DNA of 14,132 bases, from NCBI GenBank assembly GCA_023436525.1, contig JAEZIW010000056.1, positions 1 to 14,132 of the forward strand, given 5' to 3'. Shown here one piece after another: positions 5,276 through 12,213 of the stretch; position 1 is the stretch's first letter; each line of letters begins with the position of its first letter. Source of the DNA: Bacillota bacterium (GTDB lineage: Bacteria > Bacillota > Clostridia > Christensenellales > SZUA-584). The notes beneath the pieces were generated by a model that had not been told where the DNA came from, did no database searches, and saw nothing but the letters and a program-made list of their open reading frames with translations. The position numbers and the translations under genes were made by a program.

Positions 5276-6883
5276 ATGAAAAAGATTTTCTCAAAACCAG
5301 CCCTCACCAGTGCGACAGCTTTTATCATCTATCTTATGATACTCAACTTTGTGCTTCATATGGTTACCGGGTGGCAATACGGATTGTTTTTTGACGAATC
5401 GTATTATTACTCTATGAGCAACCACTTGGATTTCGGCTATGTGGATGTCGCGCCGATTACCGCATGGCTCATGGCGCTCTCCAGGCTGCTGCTTGGTGAC
5501 ACGGTGCAGGCGATGCATGTGTTTCCGGCACTGGCGGGGTGTTTCATCATGCTGTTTGCCGCGTTAACGGCACGGAAAATGGGCGGCGGCCGCTTTGCCC
5601 AGAGCGTGACGGCGCTGGCCGTGATGATGGCTCCCCTGTTTATGGCGGTGGCCAGCATGTTCACTTACGACGTTTTCGATCAATTGATGGCCGCAGCCGC
5701 CATTTATGTGGCGGCATGCCTGCTCAGCGGCGGGGATAAGCCAAAAACGTGGGTGCTCTTTGGGTTTGTTCTTGGTATCGGGCTTATGGTAAAAATCACG
5801 ATGGGCTTTTTGATACTGGCCCTTTTTGTCGGGTTGCTGCTGACTCCTGCCCGCAAATACTTAAAAAGCAAATGGCTCTGGATTGCGGCAGCAATTGCAA
5901 TCGGCTGCGTTGTCCCGTATATAATCTGGCAGGCGGTTCACGGCTTTCCCATTGCCGAATACCTGCAAGGGTATCGGCAGCACAGAACCATTATGCCGTC
6001 ACCAACACAGCTTTTCTTAAACATCGCGGTAACGATGAACATCCTCACGGTTGTGCTATGGCTGGGCGGGCTCATCATGTTGTTCACAAAAAGAGGCCGG
6101 GCCTTTCGGCCCTTCGCATGGGCTTTTTTGGCTTACTTTGTGCTGGCATCTGTGATCTATGTGAAGTTCTACGCACTCGCCGGTGTGATGATTCCGATAA
6201 CGGCGTTCGGTGCTGTTTGCTTGGAGAGAAATTTCCGTGCCGATTCTCTGCCGATGCAGATCGCTGACGGGATTGAGCCGGAGCCCGTTAAAAAGAAGGG
6301 AAAGCTCTCCATCGCGTTGAAAGCAGTATTTCTCACGCTCTTGTGCTTGCTCGGTATCGCGCAGGTGCCGCTGACCGTGCCGTTTTTAACGCCGAAGGAG
6401 ACCATTGCTTACGCAAGATATGTGGATGTCACCGGGTTTGTTAAATTTGACAGCACAAACGGGTTTTCGTCGATGCTGGCGGGGCGTCTAGGCTGGGACG
6501 AAATGACGAAACTGGTATCCGACACGTATCATTCGCTGCCGGAGCAGGAGCAAAAAGAGTGCAAAATATTTTGCCTGCACTATTTTGAAGCAGGCGGCAT
6601 CGATTATTATTCAAAAAAATATGATATCCCTTCGCCGATCAGCGGGCACTTGAGCTTTTACTACTGGGGAGACGACGGTTACGATGGCGGGCCTATCATT
6701 TTGGTAGGGATGCAGCATACACTGACATCGCAGATGATGGAGCTGTTTGATGAGGTGGAGGTGGTGAAAGGGCCGCATACCAACTACGCGCTGTATTATA
6801 TTAACGATGTGCCGATATATGTGTGCAATGGGCTGAAAATATCGCCTGAGGAATTCTGGCAGCTGGCGAGAAGGGTTGACTAA
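5276..6883 (+). CDS. Polytopic membrane glycosyltransferase, GT39/ArnT-like (PMT_2)
   Basis: A 535-residue membrane protein. After a first helix (about 12-32), the outer loop has the hallmark acidic pair D40-E41 in FFDESYYYSMSNHLDFGYVDVAPITAWL-like order, as in the GT39/PMT and ArnT families, where this Asp is catalytic. A second conserved acidic loop is TYDVFDQ (D132, D135). Around ten hydrophobic helices run to about residue 370, followed by a soluble C-terminal domain of about 160 residues facing outward. Such enzymes move a sugar from a polyprenyl-phosphate donor to a lipid, polymer or protein on the outer face of the membrane; donor and acceptor are unknown here. The ATG at 5276 has GGGGGAAG 4 bp upstream. 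The gene stands alone, with its own candidate promoter and a terminator at 6894. A lone GT39 gene suggests a cell-wall or lipid modification. Confidence 0.85.
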   Translation: MKKIFSKPALTSATAFIIYLMILNFVLHMVTGWQYGLFFDESYYYSMSNHLDFGYVDVAPITAWLMALSRLLLGDTVQAMHVFPALAGCFIMLFAALTARKMGGGRFAQSVTALAVMMAPLFMAVASMFTYDVFDQLMAAAAIYVAACLLSGGDKPKTWVLFGFVLGIGLMVKITMGFLILALFVGLLLTPARKYLKSKWLWIAAAIAIGCVVPYIIWQAVHGFPIAEYLQGYRQHRTIMPSPTQLFLNIAVTMNILTVVLWLGGLIMLFTKRGRAFRPFAWAFLAYFVLASVIYVKFYALAGVMIPITAFGAVCLERNFRADSLPMQIADGIEPEPVKKKGKLSIALKAVFLTLLCLLGIAQVPLTVPFLTPKETIAYARYVDVTGFVKFDSTNGFSSMLAGRLGWDEMTKLVSDTYHSLPEQEQKECKIFCLHYFEAGGIDYYSKKYDIPSPISGHLSFYYWGDDGYDGGPIILVGMQHTLTSQMMELFDEVEVVKGPHTNYALYYINDVPIYVCNGLKISPEEFWQLARRVD

Positions 6884-6893
6884 AAAACATCTG

Positions 6894-6929
6894 AAACAGG
6901 TATCGGGGAATTCGGTACCTGTTTTTTTT
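6894..6929 (+). terminator. Rho-independent terminator after the glycosyltransferase
   Basis: A 9-bp stem, AAACAGGTA/TACCTGTTT, around a 13-base loop, with an eight-T run ending at 6929, 10 bp after the stop codon. The loop is longer than usual but the stem is perfect. Confidence 0.85.
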
Positions 6930-6945
6930 ATTTATGCCCGCTTTA

Positions 6946-6954
6946 TGCTATGAT
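6946..6954 (+). promoter_or_regulatory. Extended -10 promoter of the YeiH-family gene
   Basis: TGC-TATGAT (6946-6954) is an extended -10 box; the -35 place (about 6926-6931) lies in the T-run of the preceding terminator and matches poorly. The start would be near 6961, leaving a leader of only about 20 bases. Confidence 0.5.
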
Positions 6955-6981
6955 AAGGTGACAACGAAAGGAAAGCTTAAA

Positions 6982-7998
6982 ATGAACCTGATTAAAACAA
7001 ATGCAAAAGGCATAGTGCTGTGCCTGATTATCGCGGTGCCTTCCTGGTTTTTGGGAACGTTGATGCCGGTGGTGGGCGGGCCTGTGTTTTCCATATTGCT
7101 CGGTATGCTGGCGGCTATTATCATCAAAGATAAAACGCACTTGAAGGCGGGCATTTCATTCACCTCTAAAAAGATATTGCAGCTGGCGGTGGTGCTGCTT
7201 GGGTTTGGCATGAACCTGTCGGTGATTGTGTCGACCGGCGTGCAGTCGCTGCCCATCATTCTGTCGACGATCAGCGTCTCTTTGCTGATATCGTTTGGTC
7301 TTTATAAGCTGTTAAAGATGCCGTCACAGATATCCACGCTGGTGGGTGTGGGGTCGGCCATATGCGGCGGCTCGGCCATCGCGGCCACAGCCCCTGTAAT
7401 CGGCGCGAACGACGAGGAAATCGCGCAGTCGATTTCCGTTGTGTTTTTGTTCAACGTGGTCGCGGCGCTTATTTTTCCCACGCTGGGGGCGCTGCTGGGG
7501 CTTTCCGATTACGGCTTCGGCCTGTTCGCGGGTACGGCGGTGAACGACACCTCTTCCGTCACGGCGGCGGCCGCCGCATGGGACGCGATGCATGGGTCAA
7601 ACACGCTTGATACGGCGACGGTGGTTAAGCTGACGCGCACACTCGCCATCATACCCATTACGCTGTCTTTGGCGCTGTACCGCTCGAAAAAAGCGGCGGA
7701 AACGAACGCGGCAAAAGTTAAATTGAGAAAGATATTTCCGCTCTTCATATTGTTTTTTATACTCGCGTCGCTGGTCACCACCATCTGTGTGTCGCTTGGT
7801 GTTCCGTCCGGTACATTCGCACCGCTGAAGGAGCTGAGCAAGTTTTTCATCGTGATGGCCATGGCGGCGATCGGGCTGAATACGGATATCAAAAAGCTTA
7901 TTAAAAACGGCGGCAAGCCGATACTTGCGGGTTTTTGCTGCTGGGTGGGTATTGCGGCGGTGAGCCTTGCGATGCAAAACATGATGGGGCTTTGGTGA
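6982..7998 (+). CDS. yeiH: YeiH-family putative transporter (UPF0324)
   Basis: A 338-residue polytopic membrane protein with about ten helices. It has the family marks: LLGFGMNLS (about 74-82), GSAICGGSAIAATAPVIGA (about 123-141) with NDEEIAQSISVVFLFNVVA, then GLFAGTAVNDTSSVTAAAAAWD (about 176-198), and a late AMAAIGLNTD motif. The length is close to E. coli YeiH. The family is annotated as putative sulfate exporter, but its substrate is not firmly shown, so I keep the name general. I chose the ATG at 6982, with AAAGGA (6967-6972) 9 bp upstream; the in-frame ATG at 6934 lies before the promoter -10. In proteobacteria yeiH is often beside a LysR regulator; none is here. No hairpin-plus-T-run terminator follows the stop; an ATCGG/CCGAT hairpin without a T-run lies near 8040-8060. 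Confidence 0.93.
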   Translation: MNLIKTNAKGIVLCLIIAVPSWFLGTLMPVVGGPVFSILLGMLAAIIIKDKTHLKAGISFTSKKILQLAVVLLGFGMNLSVIVSTGVQSLPIILSTISVSLLISFGLYKLLKMPSQISTLVGVGSAICGGSAIAATAPVIGANDEEIAQSISVVFLFNVVAALIFPTLGALLGLSDYGFGLFAGTAVNDTSSVTAAAAAWDAMHGSNTLDTATVVKLTRTLAIIPITLSLALYRSKKAAETNAAKVKLRKIFPLFILFFILASLVTTICVSLGVPSGTFAPLKELSKFFIVMAMAAIGLNTDIKKLIKNGGKPILAGFCCWVGIAAVSLAMQNMMGLW

Positions 7999-8167
7999 CG
8001 GCGTAAACGATCCTATACACTTTTTTGGTGTGCGTGCAGATATCGGATGCAACAGCCGATGCCTTAAGACTGATCACTATCTTTGAAGCAGCGGCGCTTA
8101 CGCCCAAATAACCGACAATAAAAAGTGATACAATCCATTGTTTTATAGACCAAACATCGGTAATGCG

Positions 8168-8176
8168 TGGTATAAT
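8168..8176 (+). promoter_or_regulatory. Extended -10 promoter of the regulator-ligase operon
   Basis: TGG-TATAAT (8168-8176) is a perfect -10 with the TG extension. No good -35 lies at 17 bp; TAGACC at 8146-8151 (19 bp) is the nearest. Transcription would begin near 8183. Confidence 0.65.
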
Positions 8177-8182
8177 AAACCC

Positions 8183-8200
8183 ATTCATAAAAAAATGAAT
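8183..8200 (+). promoter_or_regulatory. Inverted repeat at the transcription start, candidate operator
   Basis: ATTCAT, six A, ATGAAT (8183-8200) lies exactly at the predicted start site, just upstream of AAAGGAGG (8207-8214). It may be the autoregulatory site of the XRE-type regulator encoded next; an RNA hairpin of this composition would be weak. Confidence 0.4.
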
Positions 8201-8221
8201 TTTGCCAAAGGAGGCGTTAGC

Positions 8222-8773
8222 ATGGACGATAATTTGCGTCAGATTTCCAGCCGAATCAAAGAGCTTCGGGAGATTCTCGATATTTCCGTCGCGGATATGG
8301 CCGTGGCCGTGGCCGTGACCGAAAAAACGTATGCAGACTATGAAAGCGGGAAGCTCGATATTCCAATCAGCGCGCTTTATAAAATTGCGGCCCGGCTCAA
8401 TACCGACCCGACAGTGCTGCTCACCGGGGAAGCGCCGCGTATGGACACGCACTGCATCGTTCGCGCCGGGCACGGTGTGGACATCGAACGGTATCCCGGA
8501 TACTCGTATTCCAGCCTTGCGTACAACTTCATAGGGCGCGATATGGAGCCGCTGCTGGTGACATTGGCACCGGGCGACACCCCCCCGGCCTTGGTGGTAC
8601 ACGGCGGTCAGGAATTCAACTATGTGCTGGAAGGAAAAATGCGCATCGTGCTCGGCAAGCACGTCTATGAGCTGTCCGCGGGCGACTGCATTTATTTTGA
8701 CCCACAGTTGCCGCACGCGCAAAGCGCCGTGGGCGCACCGGCCAAATTCATCACAATCATAAACGAAAAATAA
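8222..8773 (+). CDS. XRE-family regulator with C-terminal cupin domain
   Basis: A 183-residue transcription factor. The N-terminal helix-turn-helix (about 8-66) reads RIKELREILDISVADMAVAV, then TEKTYADYESGKLDIPISAL, the standard HTH_3 pattern. The C-terminal cupin_2 barrel (about 105-180) has ALVVHGGQEFNYVLEGKMRI and LSAGDCIYFDPQLPHAQ; the His/Glu/His positions fit a small-ligand or metal pocket. Such proteins sense a metabolite through the cupin and control nearby genes. The ATG at 8222 follows AAAGGAGG by 7 bp. The gene is 14 bp before an acyl-CoA synthetase gene and shares its promoter, so the likely ligand is the synthetase's acid substrate or acyl product (inference). I know this regulator-ligase pairing from other anaerobic Firmicutes, but not its ligand. 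Confidence 0.92.
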   Translation: MDDNLRQISSRIKELREILDISVADMAVAVAVTEKTYADYESGKLDIPISALYKIAARLNTDPTVLLTGEAPRMDTHCIVRAGHGVDIERYPGYSYSSLAYNFIGRDMEPLLVTLAPGDTPPALVVHGGQEFNYVLEGKMRIVLGKHVYELSAGDCIYFDPQLPHAQSAVGAPAKFITIINEK

Positions 8774-8787
8774 CGGAGAGCTGATAA

Positions 8788-10467
8788 ATGAACGAGATTA
8801 TAAGCAGATTCTGCCCGCGCACCGCATTCGATTCGTATGAGGATTTCAAAGAGAATTACATTTGCAATGAGCCCGATAGCTTTAACTTTGCGTACGACAT
8901 TGTGGACGAATGGGCGAGACTGGAGCCTGAAAAACAAGCGCTGGTGTGGACGGACGATACCGAAGAGATGAAGTGCTACACGTTTGCCGACATCAAGGCG
9001 CTGAGCGACCGCGCCGCGAACATGTTTTTAGATTACGGCATCAAAAAGGGCGATGTTGTGATGCTGATACTCAAACAGCGCCCCGAGGTATGGGTATGCA
9101 TGACGGCGCTGATGAAGATTGGCGCGGTTTGTATTCCGGCGAGCTATCAATTAACGCCCAAGGACATCGTATACCGCTGCAACATTGCGCATGTAAAAAT
9201 GCTGATCAGCGTGGATGAGGATGAGGTGGTGCGTCATATCAGCGACGCAAGGCCTGAGTGCGGCACGCTTAAGTTCTTGTTGAGCGTGGGGGACAAGCTG
9301 CCGGACGGCTTTGAGAGCTTTGATAGTGCCCTGCAAAAAGCAAGCGAGGTTTTCTCTCGCCCAACGGGCAGCGATGCCGTGGTGAATACCGACCCGATGC
9401 TGATCTATTTTTCGTCCGGCACCACCGGTATGCCGAAAATGGTCTGGCACGATTTTGCGTTTCCGCTCGGGCATATCGTAACCGCGAAGTACTGGCAGTG
9501 TGTGCAGAACAACCGCGTTCACATGACGCAGACAGACTCCGGGTGGGCCAAGTTTGCGTGGGGCAAGATATACGGCCAGTGGATATGCGGCGCGGCCATC
9601 GGCGCATACGACACCGAAAAGTTTGTGCCGCACAAGCTGCTCTCAGCGCTGCTGCGCATTCGCCCCACTACGTTTTGCGCACCGGCCACGATATACCGCT
9701 ATTTAATCAAGGAAGACCTCTCGCAATACGATTTGAGCTTTATTGAGCACGCGAGCCTCGCGGGTGAGCCGCTGAACCCCGAGGTGTTCCGCAAAATTCA
9801 GGAACTGACCGGCCTCACGGTGTTTGAAGGGTTCGGGCAGACGGAATCGTCGGTGCTGCTCGCGAACTTCCCGTGGATGGATATTAAGCCCGGCTCGATG
9901 GGCAAGCCCTCACCGCTGTATCATATTGACCTGATCGACGCGGACGGCTGTACGTGTGAGGACGGTGTTGTCGGCTCGATTGTCGTGAAAGACACCGACA
10001 AGAAGCATCCTCTGGGGCTGTTTCACGGCTATTGGGAAGATGAGCAGACAACGCTGAAAAGCTGGCACGACGGCGTTTACAACACGGGCGATATGGCGTG
10101 GCGCGATGCGGACGGGTATTACTGGTTTGTGGGCCGCAGCGACGACGTGATTAAATGCTCGGGGTATCGCATTGGGCCGTTTGAGGTGGAGAGCGTGCTG
10201 ATGGAGCATCCGTCGGTGCTGGAATGCGCGGTCACAGCCGCGCCGGATCCGGTACGCGGGCAGGTGGTGAAGGCGACGATTGTGCTGGCCAAAGGGTTTG
10301 AGCCGAGCGACGCGTTGATTAAGCAGCTGCAAAACCATGTGAAGAAGACCACCGCGCCGTATAAATACCCGCGTATTGTGGAGTTTGTGGCGGCGCTGCC
10401 CAAAACAACGAGCGACAAAATAAGGCGAAATGTGATTCGTCAGATGGACAGCGAGAAACAACAATAG
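8788..10467 (+). CDS. AMP-forming acyl-CoA synthetase (acetyl/medium-chain type)
   Basis: A 559-residue ANL-superfamily ligase, which activates a carboxylic acid with ATP to an acyl-AMP and then forms the CoA thioester. Core motifs are present: A3 YFSSGTTGMPK (207-217), A5 GFGQTE (348-353), A7 YNTGD (431-435), A8 with GRSDDVIKCSGYRIGPFEVE (449-468) and A10 TTSDKIRR, where K544 is the adenylation Lys. The A10 motif has Asp543 where most relatives have Gly. A motif TDSGWAKFAWGKIYGQW matches the medium-chain acyl-CoA synthetase (MACS)/acetyl-CoA synthetase-like branch. The substrate acid cannot be read from sequence. GGAG (8775-8778) lies 9 bp before the ATG. It is co-transcribed with the XRE-cupin regulator and ends at a clear terminator (10477). 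Confidence 0.93.
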   Translation: MNEIISRFCPRTAFDSYEDFKENYICNEPDSFNFAYDIVDEWARLEPEKQALVWTDDTEEMKCYTFADIKALSDRAANMFLDYGIKKGDVVMLILKQRPEVWVCMTALMKIGAVCIPASYQLTPKDIVYRCNIAHVKMLISVDEDEVVRHISDARPECGTLKFLLSVGDKLPDGFESFDSALQKASEVFSRPTGSDAVVNTDPMLIYFSSGTTGMPKMVWHDFAFPLGHIVTAKYWQCVQNNRVHMTQTDSGWAKFAWGKIYGQWICGAAIGAYDTEKFVPHKLLSALLRIRPTTFCAPATIYRYLIKEDLSQYDLSFIEHASLAGEPLNPEVFRKIQELTGLTVFEGFGQTESSVLLANFPWMDIKPGSMGKPSPLYHIDLIDADGCTCEDGVVGSIVVKDTDKKHPLGLFHGYWEDEQTTLKSWHDGVYNTGDMAWRDADGYYWFVGRSDDVIKCSGYRIGPFEVESVLMEHPSVLECAVTAAPDPVRGQVVKATIVLAKGFEPSDALIKQLQNHVKKTTAPYKYPRIVEFVAALPKTTSDKIRRNVIRQMDSEKQQ

Positions 10468-10476
10468 CATTTTAGG

Positions 10477-10507
10477 AAAGCGTGGGAATACCTCCCGCGC
10501 TTTTTTT
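10477..10507 (+). terminator. Rho-independent terminator of the regulator-ligase operon
   Basis: A 10-bp stem, AAAGCGTGGG/CCCGCGCTTT (one T-G pair), with loop AATACCT and a seven-T run ending at 10507, 9 bp after the ligase stop codon. Confidence 0.92.
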
Positions 10508-10591
10508 ACGATATAAAAAGTATTGATAATAAAATAGAGTCCTTTTGGCGGCGCTTGCCGCGATAGGTACTGTGACTTATGATAATCTGTA

Positions 10592-10620
10592 ACACCTCAT
10601 CAGTCGCCTGCCGGCGACAG
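10592..10620 (+). repeat. Palindromic intergenic element, copy 1
   Basis: ACACCTCATCAGTCGCC followed by TGCC and GGCGAC(AG); the stem is GTCGCC/GGCGAC. The downstream part (10621-10653) is ATTCT...AGAAT around a CTTCGCTACGCTCGCTC core. It shares 28 of 29 bases with copy 2. I recall similar elements as common intergenic repeats in gut Firmicutes; this is not checked here. Confidence 0.8.
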
Positions 10621-10819
10621 ATTCTTCACTTCGCTACGCTCGCTCAGAATGACCAGTACAGTTACTTTTCGTTTATCACAAGGCAGGGTTTATGGACAGA
10701 TAAGGCTTCTTTTCTTAGCAAAGGCTTATCTATGAATGACATCATACAATGATTTAACCCGTAAAAGAAACCTGTTGAAGGCGTTTGCCGCGATGGGAGT
10801 GGTCGATAAAAAATCAGCG

Positions 10820-10868
10820 ACACCTCATCAGTCGCCTGTCGGCGACAGCTTCCCCTCAGAGGGGAAGC
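10820..10868 (+). repeat. Palindromic intergenic element, copy 2, with second hairpin
   Basis: ACACCTCATCAGTCGCC followed by TGTC and GGCGAC(AG), differing from copy 1 at one loop base. It is followed by a second perfect hairpin, GCTTCCCC-TCAGA-GGGGAAGC (10848-10868). Copies 1 and 2 thus share the first hairpin but have different second halves, as expected of a modular repeat family. Confidence 0.82.
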
Positions 10869-10896
10869 CATAAGAAGCTTTTTCTTAATACTAAAA

Positions 10897-11183
10897 AGAG
10901 TCCTGTTGGCGGCGTTTACCGCGATTGTGTATTAACGAGAAGCACAGTATACCCCTTTCGGGGTACAGGTACTTTTTTTCTTATGTTATGAGGGATAGGT
11001 AGCTCATTGTTATTGAAAACAAAATCAAAAACTAAAGAGCCCTTTTGGCGGCGTTTGCCGCAATATGCGATGTATTTCTCAAACAAACACAGCTGTATAC
11101 AGTGATAGCATCGACTATACCCATTCGGGGTACAGGAATCTCTATTTTATTTTGTGGATGGGACGTTCACTTATTTTGAAGAA
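10897..11183 (-). repeat. Two adjacent units of the structured repeat, inverted
   Basis: Units 10897-11035 (139 bp) and 11036-11183 (148 bp), read on the minus strand, give the same order of parts as the first locus: the GCGG/CCGC hairpin, the CTCATAACATAAG tract (first unit), and the TGTACCCC-GAAA-GGGGTATA hairpin. The last differs from the first locus by a matched pair change (U-A to C-G). The ATGAG/CTCAT hairpin remains only in part. The units are more diverged from each other than those of the first locus, suggesting an older array. Confidence 0.8.
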
Positions 11184-11218
11184 AGAGTCCTTTGGATCGG
11201 TGATAGAGCAAGCCGGAT

Positions 11219-11248
11219 TAGTCAAAATCCGCGTGAGCGTGATATAAT
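11219..11248 (+). promoter_or_regulatory. Promoter of the M15 peptidase gene
   Basis: TAGTCA (11219-11224), an 18-bp spacer, and a perfect TATAAT (11243-11248) with a TG extension (11240-11241). Transcription would start near 11255, about 28 bases before the GTG start codon. Confidence 0.65.
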
Positions 11249-11282
11249 ACACTGTATAAATTCGTGACTTGGAGAAATATTT

Positions 11283-12167
11283 GTGAAACGTCTATCGTTG
11301 CTGTCGGCTGTTCTGATTTCGATGATATTGTTATATGGTTGTGCGTCGCAAGAACCTTCCGTATCAGTGAGCCCGACGGCTGAGCCGACTGTTGCTGCCA
11401 CGCCGCAGCCGACCCCGACCCCGGTTGCCGTGCCGATTCCCACAACGCCGCCCGACGTGACGGAAACACCGGCTGCCACGCCGCAGCCCGGCGAATCAGC
11501 CCAGCCGAGCGTCACACCCCAGACAACCGACAAACCGGCGGAGACACAAACAGCGGCAGACGACAAGACGGTGATTGCAGACGGGTTTTATTATATGACG
11601 CTGGACGACGCTTTGAAGCAGCGCATCACGGGCATGAGTTATCCGGAGGATGATGAGGATATCGCCATCAGCTATGATGATCTGCGTTATATCAAAATCA
11701 AGTATGTGGATTTTGGCGGCAACGTGAAGGACGGGGAGCTGATTGTGAACAAGAAGCTGGCTAAAGAGGTCACGCGGATTTTCTATGAGCTGTATCAGGC
11801 GCAGTATCCGCTGGAATCTGTGCGGCTGGTGGATGATTACGGCGAACCGGGGGACGACAATCTCTCGATGGCGGCGAACAACACCTCGGCGTTTAACTAC
11901 CGCAAGGTAACGGGCAGCAAAAAGCTCTCGCGCCACAGCTACGGCGCGGCGATCGATATCAACCCGATGCTGAATCCGTATATAGATGGGGATCGCGTAG
12001 CGCCCGAGAATGGCGCGGAGTATGCGGACAGGAGCAAGGATTTTGCGGGCAAGATAGACCATGATGATGCGTGCTATAAGATTTTCATTAAGCATGGCTG
12101 GACGTGGGGCGGAGACTGGAGCGGCGATAAGGATTATCAGCATTTTTCAAAGGATATCGGGTTTTAA
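11283..12167 (+). CDS. M15-family peptidoglycan peptidase, predicted lipoprotein
   Basis: A 294-residue exported cell-wall enzyme. Residues 1-20 are a lipoprotein signal (KR, hydrophobic core, lipobox LYGC with Cys20). A Pro/Thr/Ala-rich linker (about 25-93) with repeated ATPQP and PTPTP units would span the wall. The catalytic domain (about 100-294) has the M15 zinc pattern: His in SRHSYGAAIDIN with the Asp that follows, and His in DYQHF, preceded by HGWTWGGDW. This matches the M15C subfamily (CwlK/phage L-alanyl-D-glutamate endopeptidase-like), so it likely cuts peptide stems of peptidoglycan; D,D-carboxypeptidase activity is the alternative. Start is GTG at 11283, with GGAG (11271-11274) 8 bp upstream and a good promoter before it. 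The gene stands alone. Tyr at the lipobox -2 position is slightly unusual. Confidence 0.9.
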   Translation: MKRLSLLSAVLISMILLYGCASQEPSVSVSPTAEPTVAATPQPTPTPVAVPIPTTPPDVTETPAATPQPGESAQPSVTPQTTDKPAETQTAADDKTVIADGFYYMTLDDALKQRITGMSYPEDDEDIAISYDDLRYIKIKYVDFGGNVKDGELIVNKKLAKEVTRIFYELYQAQYPLESVRLVDDYGEPGDDNLSMAANNTSAFNYRKVTGSKKLSRHSYGAAIDINPMLNPYIDGDRVAPENGAEYADRSKDFAGKIDHDDACYKIFIKHGWTWGGDWSGDKDYQHFSKDIGF

Positions 12168-12180
12168 GGCAAGGCAAAAG

Positions 12181-12213
12181 CGCTGGACAACGAATTTGTT
12201 TGAAAGCGTTTTT
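12181..12213. terminator. Weak, possibly bidirectional terminator
   Basis: CGCT...AGCG with an inner ACAA/TTGT forms an interrupted stem between two convergent genes, with TTTTT on the + side (12209-12213) and CTTTT on the minus side. It would serve both, but the stem is poor. Confidence 0.35.

Larger units (their letters stand above)
10536..11200 (-). repeat. Composite intergenic repeat cluster with inverted copies of the 139-bp repeat
   Basis: This 665-bp gene-free stretch holds decayed copies of the array element found at 970-1490, in reverse orientation. Start marks (AGAGTCC or AGAGCCC followed by GGCGGCG) occur at 10536 (partial), 10897 and 11036, with a final remnant at 11184; a further partial GGCG-TTTGCCGCG lies near 10778. 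Spacing from 10897 to 11036 is 139 bp, the same period as the first locus. The segment between 10575 and 10896 is interrupted by other palindromes, listed separately. Short open frames here on both strands follow repeat sequence and lack ribosome sites. A long inverted arm, AGATAAG/CTTATCT, lies at 10698-10731. Confidence 0.85.

Noticed and set aside
5749..6267. Plus-strand 172-codon frame inside the glycosyltransferase
   Set aside because: Out-of-frame shadow rich in Cys, Arg and His, without an RBS; the 535-residue frame has clear membrane topology.
7999..8167. Possible terminator or riboswitch between the YeiH and regulator genes
   Set aside because: Only an ATCGG/CCGAT hairpin without T-run and a short ACAC/GTGT pair are visible; neither supports a call.
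7901..8722. Long minus-strand frame of 273 codons across the regulator gene
   Set aside because: Mostly antisense to the well-supported YeiH and XRE-cupin genes, with no ribosome site and Arg/His-rich shadow composition. The 8000-8140 part looks hydrophobic, but I could not match it to a family.
9910..10470. Minus-strand frame of 186 codons inside the acyl-CoA synthetase
   Set aside because: Antisense shadow of a gene with all ANL motifs; no start signal.
10621..10891. Small genes in the repeat cluster (about 60-70 codons on either strand)
   Set aside because: They run through palindromic repeat sequence, lack ribosome sites and give no recognisable protein.
11496..12143. Minus-strand 215-codon frame opposite the M15 peptidase
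   Set aside because: The + strand frame has a promoter, RBS, lipobox and zinc motifs; the antisense frame has none.
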